A stretch of DNA of 64,000 nt from UBA1227 sp963629305 (lineage in GTDB: Bacteria > Bacillota > Clostridia > Oscillospirales > Acutalibacteraceae). Below the pieces are notes generated by a model, which was not told the DNA's origin, ran no database searches, and was given only the letters and a program-made list of their open reading frames with translations. Within the stretch, counting starts at the first letter, position 1, and each line of letters opens with the position of its first letter. The DNA lies in assembly GCA_963629305.1 (NCBI GenBank), contig CAVGIJ010000006.1:29508-93507 (forward strand). Direction: 5' to 3'. This document shows positions 27,901-36,969 of this stretch, in pieces. Both the position numbers and the translations under genes were made by a program.

Positions 27901-28667
27901 AAACGTCCACCGTCAAGTTGAACCATAGGACGAATATCCGGCGGAATAACCGGGATTACGTCAAGAATCATCCATTCAGGCTTGTTGTTTGAGTTGTTGA
28001 ATGCATCAACAACCTCAAGACGTTTGAGAAGTCTTGCCTTTTTCTGTCCGCTTGCAGTGCTGAGTTCCTCACGGAGCTGCTCTGCAAGTGCAGGTACATC
28101 TATTTCTGCAAGAAGCTTTTTGATAGCCTCCGCACCCATGCCTGCCTCGAACTCATCCTCATACTTCTCTCTCATGTCTTCATATTCTTTTTCTGAAAGA
28201 ACCTGATATTTTTCAAGAGGAGTTGAGCCCGGATCGGTAACAATGTAGAGTGCAAAATAAAGTACTTTTTCAAGGTTTCTCGGAGAAAGGTCAAGCATAA
28301 GACCCATTCTTGAAGGAATACCTTTGAAGTACCAAATATGTGATACAGGAGCGGCAAGTTCAACATGACCCATACGCTCACGTCTTACCTTAGCCTTAGT
28401 AATTTCAACGCCACAGCGCTCACATATCTTACCTTTGTAACGGATTCTCTTATACTTACCGCAATAGCATTCCCAGTCCTTTGTAGGTCCGAATATGCGC
28501 TCACAATAAAGACCGTCGCGTTCAGGTTTAAGTGTTCTGTAATTTATAGTTTCAGGTTTCTTAACTTCGCCGTAAGACCACTTGCGGATTTCCTCCGGTG
28601 AAGCAAGACCTATTCTTATAGACTCAAATTCCAATTCATTTGTATTGGTTGTCTGAATATCTGTCAT
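24999..28667 (-). CDS. rpoC: RNA polymerase beta' subunit
   Basis: 1222 residues. N-terminal zinc ribbon CYCGKYKRIRYKGKICERCG (about 67-86), Mg-binding triad in NADFDGDQMAVH (about 455-465), second zinc site CGCHEG ... LTCHARHGVCMKCYG (about 800-890), bridge helix/trigger loop region SIGEPGTQLTMRTFHTGG. The C-terminus is acidic (DDEIAENTDANSAEENEISD). It is 40 bases downstream of rpoB and co-transcribed with it. A size of about 1200 residues is typical of Clostridia, with no large insertions. Confidence 0.98.
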   Translation of the reverse strand: MTDIQTTNTNELEFESIRIGLASPEEIRKWSYGEVKKPETINYRTLKPERDGLYCERIFGPTKDWECYCGKYKRIRYKGKICERCGVEITKAKVRRERMGHVELAAPVSHIWYFKGIPSRMGLMLDLSPRNLEKVLYFALYIVTDPGSTPLEKYQVLSEKEYEDMREKYEDEFEAGMGAEAIKKLLAEIDVPALAEQLREELSTASGQKKARLLKRLEVVDAFNNSNNKPEWMILDVIPVIPPDIRPMVQLDGGRFATSDLNDLYRRVINRNNRLKRLLELGAPDIIIRNEKRMLQEAVDALIDNGRRGRPVTGPNNRPLKSLSDMLKGKQGRFRQNLLGKRVDYSGRSVIVVGPELKMYQCGLPKEMALELFKPFVMKRLVETGVAGNIKSARKMVERSKDEVWDALEVVIKDHPVMLNRAPTLHRLGIQAFEPVLVDGRAIKLHPLACTAFNADFDGDQMAVHVPLSAEAQAEARFLMLAANNLLKPSDGRPVTVPTQDMVLGSYYLTLDKDGEPGEGKVFKDVNEAQMAYDEGAITLHSKIKIRMTKEFDGKQESALVETTLGKVIFNTPIPQDLGFIDRSIPENKFRLECEMLINKKSLGKIIEKCIEKHGTAKTSEVLDAIKAQGYKYSTLSGITVAVSDAKIPESKKQYIAETEAKIANIEKLYDRGMLSQAECSRLKIREWAECTDRVSNGLKENLGRYNPIFMMIDSGARGSDSQLRQLAGMRGLIANTAGKTIEIPIRANYREGLNIIEYFISSRGARKGLADTALRTADSGYLTRRLVDVSQEVIVHEEDCGCHEGIAVYDIMADGRVIEELSERLEGRYLVEDLVDEKTGELIQSADGMMSKDDAARVEKYVKDHTPEGERAEIRIRSLLTCHARHGVCMKCYGKNLATGGSVTVGEAVGIIAAQSIGEPGTQLTMRTFHTGGVASAADITQGLPRVEELFEARKPKTLAILSEIDGTVSIQEIKKSKYVVVTNADEGLEKQYLIPYGLRIRQRIQEGVHVDKGEALTEGSLNPHDLLDIMGVDAVYDYLIREVQSAYRTQGVDINDKHIEVIIRQMMKKIKVLETGETDLLSGAVVEKSDFYAANRKVEKAAKAEGREPALATGEPMLLGITKASLATESFLSAASFQETTRVLTDAAIKGKTDPLSGLKENVIIGKLLPSGTGMKCYSDVEVIKKEDEFNTIDAELFMSDDEIAENTDANSAEENEISD

Positions 28668-28707
28668 TTGGCGACCTCTTTTCCTTAATTAAAACTTTGT
28701 TTTGGAT

Positions 28708-31700
28708 TTATTCCATGCCGAGATCTGCAGCTGTCGGACCTTCGAGGTCATCAAGACTGTCAAAATCGTCTTCTGAGGTGTCTACAAAATCTTCACCGTT
28801 TTCATCCTTTGTGGTGAATCCCTCTGCGCCCTCTGCGTCATTTACGTGAGTAAATGCTTCGTTGTCAACCATCTGGAAGCCAACATCGTCTGTATCAAAG
28901 TTTTGCTTAAGGTCTATTTCGTTCTCATCCTTATCAAGAACCTTAACGTCAAGACCAAGAGCTTGAAGTTCCTTTATAAGAACCTTGAATGATTCAGGAA
29001 CGCCTGACTTCGGAACATTCTGTCCCTTAACAATAGCTTCGTATGTCTTTACACGTCCTACGATATCGTCCGACTTGATAGTAAGGATTTCCTGAAGTGT
29101 ATAAGCAGCGCCGTAAGCTTCAAGTGCCCAAACTTCCATCTCACCGAAACGCTGTCCGCCGAACTGAGCTTTACCGCCGAGCGGCTGCTGAGTAACGAGA
29201 CTGTAAGGACCTGTGGATCTTGCGTGAATCTTATCATCAACAAGGTGATGAAGCTTGAGGTAATACATAACTCCGACTGTAACCGGGTTATCAAACGGCT
29301 TACCTGTACGTCCGTCGATAAGCTTTGTCTTACCGTGTCTTGCCTCATATGCATAGTCGATGAATTCAAGTTCTTTTTCATCTTTTGTGTTTGCCTTGAG
29401 GAATTCAATGAGGTCAAGGAGGTCATAGCCCTTTTCCTCGTTTATCTGCTCATACTTAAGTGTGAGCTCCTTAAGGTGATCTGTTCCCTCTGAAAGGAGT
29501 TTAGACTCGGTGAGGAAGTACTTGATATCTTCCTCGTGGGCACCGTCGAATACCGGAGTCATTATCTTCCAGCCCTTTGACCTTGCTGCCATACCGATAT
29601 TTACTTCAAGTACCTGACCGATGTTCATACGTGAAGGAACGCCGAGTGGGTTAAGTACTATGTCAAGCGGAGTACCGTCCGGAAGGAACGGCATATCCTC
29701 CTGCGGAAGTATGCGTGATACAACACCCTTGTTTCCGTGACGGCCGGCCATCTTATCTCCGACCTGGATCTTTCTCTTCTGGGCAATGTAACAACGTACA
29801 ACCTTGTTTACTCCCGGAGAAAGCTCATCTGAATTTTCTCTTGTGAACACTTCAACGTCAACAACTATACCGTACTCACCATGAGGTACGCGGAGCGATG
29901 TATCTCTTACTTCACGTGCCTTCTCACCGAAGATAGCACGAAGAAGTCTTTCTTCAGCGGTAAGCTCTGTCTCTCCCTTAGGAGTAACTTTACCTACAAG
30001 GATATCTCCTGAGTGAACCTCAGCACCGACACGGATGATACCGAACTCGTCAAGATCCGAAAGTGCATCGTCACCGACATTCGGAATGTCTCTTGTGATT
30101 TCCTCAGGTCCGAGCTTTGTGTCACGTGCTTCGAGCTCATACTCTTCAATATGAACCGATGTATAAACGTCGTCTCTTACAACCTTTTCGTTAAGAAGAA
30201 CGGCGTCCTCGTAGTTGTAACCTTCCCATGTCATAAAGCCGATAAGTGCATTCTTACCAAGTGAAATTTCACCATGGTCAGTTGCAGGACCGTCAGCGAT
30301 TACCTGCTTTGCCTCAACCTTATCGCCGACAGATACTATCGGGCGCTGGTTTACGCATGTACCCTGGTTTGAACGCATAAACTTAATAAGCTCATATGAA
30401 TCAATGGAACCGTCTTTGGTTTCTATTTCAATTGTAGTAGCATCTACACGGATAACCTTACCTGCATTTTTAGCAAGTACGACAACACCCGAGTCAACTG
30501 CTGCCTTGTACTCCATACCTGTTCCTACAAGCGGAGCCTGTGTCTTAAGAAGAGGTACAGCCTGACGCTGCATGTTAGATCCCATGAGGGCACGGTTTGC
30601 GTCGTCGTTTTCAAGGAACGGAATCATTGCAGTAGCAACTGAAACAAGCATTTTCGGAGAAACGTCCATAAAGTCAGGAACGCTTCTGTCAACTTCTGCA
30701 AATCCGTCTCTGTAACGGATAGTAACTCTTTCTCTTGCAAAACGTCCGTTTTCATCAAGAGGTTCGTTTGCCTGTGCAACTCTGTAGTTATCCTCAACGT
30801 CTGCTGTCATATAAACAACTTCGTCAAGTACAATACCCGTCTTCTTATCAACTCTTCTAAACGGAGCCTCAATGAATCCGTACTTATTGATACGTGCAAA
30901 TGTTGCGAGGTAAGAAATAAGTCCGATGTTAGGTCCTTCAGGAGTCTCGATAGGACACATACGACCGTAGTGGCTGTAGTGTACGTCACGTACTTCGAAT
31001 CCCGCACGGTCTCTTGAAAGTCCGCCGGGGCCAAGAGCTGAAAGACGTCTCTTGTGAGTAAGCTCTGCAAGTGGGTTTGTCTGATCCATGAACTGTGAAA
31101 GCGGTGAAGAACCGAAGAATTCTTTTACAGCCGCTACAACAGGTCTGATATTTATAAGTGCCTGAGGTGTTGCCTTTTCAGGTTCCTGTGCCTGAAGAGA
31201 CATACGCTCTCTGACAACTCTTTCCATACGTGTGAAGCCGATTCTGAACTGGTTCTGGAGCAATTCGCCGACTGAACGGATACGACGGTTACCGAGGTGG
31301 TCAATATCATCGATAGTGCCCACATTTGATCCAAGGCAGTTCATGTAGTTAATAGATGCAAGAATATCATCTATTATAATATGGTTAGGAATAAGGTCAT
31401 AGCAATGTTCCTTGAGTTCAGCAAGAATGTCAGCCTTTTTGTTTGCTCTTTCGAGAATCTCACTGAGTACGCAGAAACGAACTTTTTCATTTATTGCGAT
31501 TTCCTCAAGTTCTTCCTCTGTAATCTTGAAGCCCTTTACAAAAGGAAGGATGTCTACCATGCCGTTTGAGATAACCTTAACTTCCTTACCCTCAACGTCA
31601 AGGTATGCCTGCATGATACCGGCCTGTTCAATTTCATATGCCTTCTCAGCGGTGATTATTTCGCCGGCTTCGGCAAGAACCTCTCCTGTAGCCTCATTTA

Positions 31701-32586
31701 TAACAGGCTGCATGAGCTTGTTGCCTGTGAGACGTGCGGAAATAGCAAGCTTTTTGTTGTACTTGTAGCGTCCTACTCTTGAAAGGTCGTATCTGTGTGC
31801 ATCAAAGAATAAACCGTCAAGGTGTGCCTGAGCTGTTTCAAGTGTCGGCGGTTCACCCGGACGAAGTTTCTTATAAACTTCAAGGAGTGCTTCTTCGGCG
31901 TTCTTAGTGGTATCCTTTTCAAGGGTAGCCATTATTCTCTCGTCAGCACCGAAGAAATCAAGAATATCCTGGTTTGATGAAAGACCGAGTGCACGGATAA
32001 ATGTGGTGATGTAAATCTTTCTGTTCTTGTCAATACGAACATAGAAAAGGTCGTTTTGATCCGACTCGTATTCAAGCCACGCACCACGGTTAGGAATAAC
32101 TGTAGATGTATAAAGTTCTTTACCCGTTTTATCGTGTGTCATACCGAAGTAAACACCCGGTGATCTTACGAGCTGTGAAACGATTGCACGTTCAGCACCG
32201 TTTATAACGAATGTTCCGCTCTCTGTCATAAGAGGGAAGTCGCCCATATAAACGTCTGATTCCTTTACCTCTCCCGTCTCCTTGTTATAAAGACGGGTCT
32301 TTACGCGAAGAGGAGCGGCATAGGTTGCATCTCTTTCCTTACACTCTTTTACACTGTACTTCGGATGTTCATCCATCTTGTAATCTACAAATTCAAGTAC
32401 AAGGTTACCGGTGTAGTCAGTAATCTCCGAAATGTCTCTGAAAACTTCCTTCAGACCAACATCAAGGAACCACTGGTATGAGTTCTTCTGAACTTCAATG
32501 AGGTTTGGCATTTCCATAATCTCATTGATTTTTGCGAAGTTCATACGGGTGGTAGTTCCGCGCTGTGTCGGTTTTACTTTAACCAT
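28708..32586 (-). CDS. rpoB: RNA polymerase beta subunit
   Basis: 1292 residues from the ATG at 32586, with GGAGTG 10 bases upstream; an in-frame TTG at 32595 is too close to that site. The rifampicin region SQFMDQTNPLAELTHKRRLS followed by ALGPGGL is wild type. Other blocks: KMAGRHGNKGVVS and the C-terminal GGQRFGEMEVWALEAYGAA. The acidic C-terminal extension (about 60 residues) is lineage-like. rplJ/rplL, which precede rpoB in most Firmicutes, are absent upstream; instead a dedicated promoter and leader precede rpoB and ndk diverges. Confidence 0.98.
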   Translation of the reverse strand: MVKVKPTQRGTTTRMNFAKINEIMEMPNLIEVQKNSYQWFLDVGLKEVFRDISEITDYTGNLVLEFVDYKMDEHPKYSVKECKERDATYAAPLRVKTRLYNKETGEVKESDVYMGDFPLMTESGTFVINGAERAIVSQLVRSPGVYFGMTHDKTGKELYTSTVIPNRGAWLEYESDQNDLFYVRIDKNRKIYITTFIRALGLSSNQDILDFFGADERIMATLEKDTTKNAEEALLEVYKKLRPGEPPTLETAQAHLDGLFFDAHRYDLSRVGRYKYNKKLAISARLTGNKLMQPVINEATGEVLAEAGEIITAEKAYEIEQAGIMQAYLDVEGKEVKVISNGMVDILPFVKGFKITEEELEEIAINEKVRFCVLSEILERANKKADILAELKEHCYDLIPNHIIIDDILASINYMNCLGSNVGTIDDIDHLGNRRIRSVGELLQNQFRIGFTRMERVVRERMSLQAQEPEKATPQALINIRPVVAAVKEFFGSSPLSQFMDQTNPLAELTHKRRLSALGPGGLSRDRAGFEVRDVHYSHYGRMCPIETPEGPNIGLISYLATFARINKYGFIEAPFRRVDKKTGIVLDEVVYMTADVEDNYRVAQANEPLDENGRFARERVTIRYRDGFAEVDRSVPDFMDVSPKMLVSVATAMIPFLENDDANRALMGSNMQRQAVPLLKTQAPLVGTGMEYKAAVDSGVVVLAKNAGKVIRVDATTIEIETKDGSIDSYELIKFMRSNQGTCVNQRPIVSVGDKVEAKQVIADGPATDHGEISLGKNALIGFMTWEGYNYEDAVLLNEKVVRDDVYTSVHIEEYELEARDTKLGPEEITRDIPNVGDDALSDLDEFGIIRVGAEVHSGDILVGKVTPKGETELTAEERLLRAIFGEKAREVRDTSLRVPHGEYGIVVDVEVFTRENSDELSPGVNKVVRCYIAQKRKIQVGDKMAGRHGNKGVVSRILPQEDMPFLPDGTPLDIVLNPLGVPSRMNIGQVLEVNIGMAARSKGWKIMTPVFDGAHEEDIKYFLTESKLLSEGTDHLKELTLKYEQINEEKGYDLLDLIEFLKANTKDEKELEFIDYAYEARHGKTKLIDGRTGKPFDNPVTVGVMYYLKLHHLVDDKIHARSTGPYSLVTQQPLGGKAQFGGQRFGEMEVWALEAYGAAYTLQEILTIKSDDIVGRVKTYEAIVKGQNVPKSGVPESFKVLIKELQALGLDVKVLDKDENEIDLKQNFDTDDVGFQMVDNEAFTHVNDAEGAEGFTTKDENGEDFVDTSEDDFDSLDDLEGPTAADLGME

Positions 32587-32644
32587 AGGCTTCAATCACT
32601 CCGTTCATTTTGTATGAAAATTGCTGAAATTACTTATAACCAGG

Positions 32645-32678
32645 GGCTTTTCAGCTCCTTGGAAATCTGCGAAAAGCC
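32645..32678 (-). promoter_or_regulatory. Hairpin in the rpoB leader
   Basis: In the predicted leader (about 115 nt from the TSS near 32700 to the ATG) GGCTTTTC and GAAAAGCC form an 8-bp stem with an 18-nt loop. There is no T-run, so it is not a plain terminator; it may be a regulatory structure. Function unknown. Confidence 0.4.
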
Positions 32679-32706
32679 ACACATTCCCATTATAATGTAG
32701 TTTAGT

Positions 32707-32735
32707 ATTATAGACTTGTGAAAGCACCCAGTCAA
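32707..32735 (-). promoter_or_regulatory. Sigma-A promoter of rpoBC
   Basis: TTGACT (32730-32735) and TATAAT (32707-32712) on the minus strand with an exact 17-base spacer. The intergenic region 32587-32907 (321 bases) holds this promoter, the rpoB leader hairpin and the divergent ndk promoter; I see no gene in it. Confidence 0.75.
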
Positions 32736-32837
32736 GACAATTTTTTTAAAAAGTCAATCGCACTCGAAAAATAAGTTATACACCCCGCCTCGCGTTTCTT
32801 TGTGACGGAAATATCATTCATTTTCACTCTGTTTCTA

Positions 32838-32866
32838 TTGCCCTGCAGCCGACTTTTTGTTAGAAT
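32838..32866 (+). promoter_or_regulatory. Predicted sigma-A promoter of ndk
   Basis: TTGCCC (32838-32843) and TAGAAT (32861-32866) with 17 bases between them, about 40 bases before the ndk ATG. Confidence 0.5.
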
Positions 32867-32907
32867 ATCTGCGTTATCATTTTATATTTATTTTGGAGGA
32901 TAAACAA

Positions 32908-33315
32908 ATGGAAAGAACTTATATCATGTTAAAACCTGACTGCATAAAACGCGGCCTTATGGGTGAGGTTATTTCTCGCATTGAGAGAAAGGGTTTTAAA
33001 ATCACAAACGCAAAGATGATGAATCTTGATGAAGCAATTCTCCGTGAACATTATGCTCATATTGCAGACAAGCCGTTCTTCCCGAACGTCGTAGAATATA
33101 TGACCGGCGGTCCCGTACTTGCAATGATCGTAGAGGGTGAAAACGCCGTTAAAGGTATGAGAAATATAATGGGTCCTACAAAGTATGAAGAAGCAATGGG
33201 CGGAACAATCCGCGGAGACCTTGCAACATCAACTTCAGAGAACATCGTTCACGGTTCAGACTCTGTTGAAAACGCCGAGATTGAAATCAAGCGTTTCTTC
33301 GGAGAAAACGCATAA
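32908..33315 (+). CDS. ndk: Nucleoside diphosphate kinase
   Basis: Balances NTP/dNTP pools by phosphate transfer through a histidine. The start is the ATG at 32908, 7 bases after GGAGGA, giving 135 residues. The frame is open further upstream, but those codons overlap the promoter. Motifs: MERTYIMLKPDCIKRGLMGE and the active-site His in NIVHGSDSVENAEIEI (about residue 115). Monocistronic, with a promoter and a strong terminator. Confidence 0.97.
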   Translation: MERTYIMLKPDCIKRGLMGEVISRIERKGFKITNAKMMNLDEAILREHYAHIADKPFFPNVVEYMTGGPVLAMIVEGENAVKGMRNIMGPTKYEEAMGGTIRGDLATSTSENIVHGSDSVENAEIEIKRFFGENA

Positions 33316-33341
33316 GTAAATCAAAACAGAATCAGTATAAT

Positions 33342-33373
33342 AAAAGCCTCCCGTCCGCAGACGGGAGGCTTTT
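33342..33373. terminator. Terminator of ndk
   Basis: A 13-bp perfect stem AAAAGCCTCCCGT / ACGGGAGGCTTTT with a 6-nt loop and a T-run. It can also serve the convergent gene ending at 33464. Confidence 0.9.
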
Positions 33374-33463
33374 TATCTGAACCTTTCAATATAAATTTCG
33401 GTATAAGTTATTTCTTTTCACAGTAAACTATATTTTCAGATGTGTTTTGTCTTATTCTGACAA

Positions 33464-34156
33464 CTATTTTACAAGGACATCCATTTCCTTTTGCGGATCA
33501 TCGGCATAACGGTATTCGTAAATAGTTTGTGCCAATGCCATAAGAACAAAAACAAGGTTTATTATCGCACCGTGCTGACCGAGAAACTTTACGGATAAGA
33601 AGGCTGCAGCCGCGCCGACGTGGAACCACACAAGTGTTCCGAAGTAAAAACGAGCCTTTTTAAGAGCATCCTTATTACTTCTGTCCTCAATGTAATCAGC
33701 CATACCGAGAATAGCCTGACGGTAGTTGTTCGTTGAAAAAATACTCGAACTCGCGAAGCCCTTCGCTCCGGGGAATGAGTTCCACTGAAATGCGCAGGCA
33801 AAGAACATAGGATAAAGAACAAGTACATAATTGAGATTTTCCGGTGCAAAACAAAGCCATACTGTAGTGACAAAATTTATCAATACGGAAATTAGGTGTG
33901 TATGACGCCCTGCATAGTCGCTGCAGAGTTTTGAACAGACTATAGCTGAACCGTATATGATTGCCGCAATAAAGCACAGAAATGTCTGATGAAAATTCCC
34001 GCCAAGGCAGCTTATCACAAGGCGTATCATATTTGTTGTCTCGGCGGAGCCGAGAACATCAAAATTCGCTATAGCAAATCCACCGTAAAATCCACCTACA
34101 ATTGCCATTGTATAAAACAGGCACTGTGAAGGCGGCATTTTTAATAACCTGTACAC
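33464..34156 (-). CDS. DUF1275 (YoaK-like) membrane protein
   Basis: A 230-residue protein with about six membrane segments. GGFYGGFAI and AETTNMIRLVISCLGGNFHQ near the N-terminus and the repeat-like MFFACAFQWNSFPGAKGFASS block are the family hallmarks. The function of the family is not established. The GTG start at 34156 is preceded by AAGGAAG within the last codons of der, 2 bases after the der stop, so the two genes are translationally coupled. An internal ATG at 34138 is possible. In many Clostridia plsY follows der; here this protein takes that place. Confidence 0.75.
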   Translation of the reverse strand: MYRLLKMPPSQCLFYTMAIVGGFYGGFAIANFDVLGSAETTNMIRLVISCLGGNFHQTFLCFIAAIIYGSAIVCSKLCSDYAGRHTHLISVLINFVTTVWLCFAPENLNYVLVLYPMFFACAFQWNSFPGAKGFASSSIFSTNNYRQAILGMADYIEDRSNKDALKKARFYFGTLVWFHVGAAAAFLSVKFLGQHGAIINLVFVLMALAQTIYEYRYADDPQKEMDVLVK

Positions 34157-34158
34157 GT

Positions 34159-35490
34159 TTATCTTCCTTTTTTCTCTTCACGTTCACGGATGACAAACCG
34201 GGTAGGTGTACCCTCAAGTCCGAAAACTTCTCTTATCTGGTTGTCAATATACCTCTGATAACTGTAGTGGAACAAGTCTTTTTTGTTTACAAAACACACA
34301 AATGTCGGCGGCCTTGTGGATGCCTGAGTCATATAATAAATTTTGAGTCTCCTGCCCTTGTCTGTAGGAGGCTGAACTCTCGCAGTCGCAGCAGCAAGGA
34401 CATCATTGAGTTTACCTGTTGAAATGCGCATTGCGTTCTGATCATCAACAAACTTTATGAGTTCAAAAAGCTTATCAAGTCTCTGTCCGGTTTTTGCGGA
34501 AATAAATATGATGGGAGCATATGACATGAAAGAGAAATCATTCATGAGCTTTTTACGCTCTTTTTGCATGGTCTCTCCGTCTTTTTCAACAGCGTCCCAC
34601 TTGTTTACGGCAATAATGCATGCCTTGCCAAGTTCATGCGCAATGCCGGCAACTTTTGAATCCTGTTCCGTAAAGCCTTCGGTTGCGTCTATCATTATCA
34701 CACATACATTGGCGCGTTCCACTGCCATGCGCGCGCGTATTACACTGTACTTTTCTATGGCGTCATCAATCTTTGACTTACGACGTATCCCGGCGGTATC
34801 AATAAATACAAAATTGCCGTGATTATTCGATACCATGGTATCAGTCGCATCACGCGTCGTACCCGCAATATTTGAAACTATGGTGCGGTTTTCTCCGCAA
34901 ATGGCATTTACAAGTGATGATTTACCAACATTCGGTTTTCCTATAATGGCAACTTTTATGGTGTCGTCATCATCTTCCTCTGAAGCGTCTTTCGGAAGAT
35001 ATTCAAGAACCGCGTCAAGCAGATCACCTGTTCCCGAACCGTGAGCCGCGGAAACAGCTATAGGGTCGCCGAGGCCAAGATTGTAAAACTCGTAAAAGTC
35101 AGGAGGAAGTTCACCTATGCTATCAACCTTGTTTACACAGAGAACAATAGGCTTTCCGCTCTTTTGAAGCATTGTTGCGACTTCATGGTCAGTTGCGACA
35201 ACGCCGTCACGCACATCTGTTACAAGTACAATAACATCTGCGCTGTCTATTGCAAGCTGAGCCTGACGCCTCATCTGTGAAAGAATGATATCATCCGAAT
35301 ACGGTTCTATACCGCCGGTGTCCACGAGAAGCATGTTATGACCGAGCCACTCGCATTCCCCGTATATCCTGTCACGCGTTACGCCCGGTGTATCATCAAC
35401 GATTGACAGGCGTTTACCTATAAGTTTATTGAACAGTGTTGACTTCCCCACATTGGGCCGTCCCACAATTGCAACTACCGGTCTTGACAT
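34159..35490 (-). CDS. der: Ribosome assembly GTPase Der (EngA)
   Basis: A double-GTPase required for 50S subunit maturation, 443 residues. First G domain: GRPNVGKSTLF, DTPGV, DTGG, NKVD. Second: GKPNVGKSSLV, DTAGIRR, NKWD. A C-terminal KH-like domain follows (LKIYYMTQASTRPPTFV) with a basic tail. GGAGG precedes the ATG. The start overlaps the end of the DUF512 gene by 16 bases. Confidence 0.96.
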   Translation of the reverse strand: MSRPVVAIVGRPNVGKSTLFNKLIGKRLSIVDDTPGVTRDRIYGECEWLGHNMLLVDTGGIEPYSDDIILSQMRRQAQLAIDSADVIVLVTDVRDGVVATDHEVATMLQKSGKPIVLCVNKVDSIGELPPDFYEFYNLGLGDPIAVSAAHGSGTGDLLDAVLEYLPKDASEEDDDDTIKVAIIGKPNVGKSSLVNAICGENRTIVSNIAGTTRDATDTMVSNNHGNFVFIDTAGIRRKSKIDDAIEKYSVIRARMAVERANVCVIMIDATEGFTEQDSKVAGIAHELGKACIIAVNKWDAVEKDGETMQKERKKLMNDFSFMSYAPIIFISAKTGQRLDKLFELIKFVDDQNAMRISTGKLNDVLAAATARVQPPTDKGRRLKIYYMTQASTRPPTFVCFVNKKDLFHYSYQRYIDNQIREVFGLEGTPTRFVIREREEKKGR

Positions 35491-36878
35491 GTTTTCGCCT
35501 CCATAATTTTCTGTGTAAACTCATATCCGTCGTTGTCGACCGTTAAAACCGGCACCGACAGTGCGTTTGAGATGTCATCAATTGTAACGTCATCAAGGAG
35601 TACCTTATCCCCCGAATCATCCTGTGGGTAAGTCGTTCTTACCATTGATGACGGTATCAGCAGCAAGTCTCCTGAAAATTCACCGTCTTTAAATGCTTCC
35701 TTCTTGAGCCCGGCTATAAGATCCTGTCCTGTTATAAGTCCCGAAACCGTTATGTTACGACCAAAAAACTCATTTTTTATTTCATAAACCCGAACACTCA
35801 GGTTTGAATTTCTGCCGTGGTTCATTTCATTGTAAAGCGTTTTAACTTTACAAGCAAGTTTTTTTATCAAAGGAAAAGCCGCAACGCCCGTAGCTATAAC
35901 TATTTTCCGCTCTCCGTCAAAATATTTTTCAGGATTTTTGCCAAATTCATCAAGAGCGTCATCAACCTCTGTCTCGAGCAACCTCATAAGTCCGACACCA
36001 TTGTCGAGTTGAGGATAACCTTCATAATAATCTTCAGGCGGAATCTCTGCTTCGGCTTTGATATAAAATTCATCCGCGGCATAACAGAATCTTTTGCCCG
36101 TTGATGCTTTATACCTATCCCCGAGGTCATTTATAAGTTTCAGAGTTTCCTTTGCCTGTTCCCTCGTATAACACGAAAGCGGATACAGACCGTCGCGATG
36201 ATCAGTAAGACCTACAGGCACACACGCAACACTGGAAACCGCCGGAGATAATTTGAACAGTTCCTCAATAGAAAGTCTAAGCTCCTCGCCGTCATTTATC
36301 CCGGGACACAGAACAAGTTGTGTGTTTATTGCTATACCGGATTCACTTAAACGTCTTAAATACTTAAGACTGTCACCGGCAAAGCGGTTGTTCATCATTT
36401 TGCAACGCAAATCCGGATTCATTGTATGAACGGATACATTGACGGGGCTTATGTGCATATCAATTATGCGCTTAACATCTGAGTCATCAAGGTTTGTCAG
36501 GGTGATGTAATTGCCGTAGAAGAATGACATTCTCGAGTCGTCATCTTTAAAGTACAGACTTTCTCTCATACCCTTCGGAAGTTGATCAATAAAGCAAAAA
36601 ATGCACTTGTTTTTGCAGGAGCGTTGCTTGTCCATAAGATATGTGTCAAAGATAAGGCCTATGTCATCATACTCATCTTTTTTTACTATCTTGCAAAGAG
36701 CAAATTTCCCGAATTCATTCCTGTATGCAATATGCAGAACTCGATCAACCATAAAGAAGCGATAATCAAGGACATCTTTGATGTCATGTCCGTTTATCTT
36801 AAGAAGCGTACAGCCCGATTTTATGCCATGTCTATCCGCATAAGAACCCGGCTCTACGTCCCTTATGTATGCCGACAT
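35475..36878 (-). CDS. DUF512 protein with PDZ-like and radical-SAM-like segments
   Basis: A 467-residue protein. Residues 1-75 form a PDZ-like domain (RDVEPGSYADRHGIKSGC). A CKNKCIFC motif (C-x3-C-x2-C, about 90-97) and a barrel-like region (NVSVHTMNPDLRCKMMNN, NTQLVLCPGIND) follow, resembling radical SAM enzymes. The C-terminal DUF512 domain ends LTVDNDGYEFTQKI. AAAAGGAGGG precedes the ATG. It overlaps der by 16 bases, an arrangement often kept in Clostridia, which suggests a role in ribosome or RNA maturation. The reaction is unknown. Confidence 0.8.
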   Translation of the reverse strand: MSAYIRDVEPGSYADRHGIKSGCTLLKINGHDIKDVLDYRFFMVDRVLHIAYRNEFGKFALCKIVKKDEYDDIGLIFDTYLMDKQRSCKNKCIFCFIDQLPKGMRESLYFKDDDSRMSFFYGNYITLTNLDDSDVKRIIDMHISPVNVSVHTMNPDLRCKMMNNRFAGDSLKYLRRLSESGIAINTQLVLCPGINDGEELRLSIEELFKLSPAVSSVACVPVGLTDHRDGLYPLSCYTREQAKETLKLINDLGDRYKASTGKRFCYAADEFYIKAEAEIPPEDYYEGYPQLDNGVGLMRLLETEVDDALDEFGKNPEKYFDGERKIVIATGVAAFPLIKKLACKVKTLYNEMNHGRNSNLSVRVYEIKNEFFGRNITVSGLITGQDLIAGLKKEAFKDGEFSGDLLLIPSSMVRTTYPQDDSGDKVLLDDVTIDDISNALSVPVLTVDNDGYEFTQKIMEAKTCQDR

Positions 36879-36969
36879 TGATTAACCCTCCTTTTGTCAA
36901 TTTCACGAAAAAGACTAAAAGGTGGGGAAGGTTCCCCTTCTCCACCTTGAATCTTAAAGATAATTTTGA

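Noticed and set aside
24999..32586. Long open frames on the plus strand inside rpoB and rpoC (and similar ones in fusA, tuf, mutS)
   Set aside because: Shadow frames caused by codon use of the real genes; they have no ribosome binding site or family match.
28708..32586. Possible rifampicin-resistance changes in rpoB and streptomycin-resistance changes in rpsL
   Set aside because: The rifampicin region and the S12 lysines appear wild type, so there is no sign of resistance mutations.
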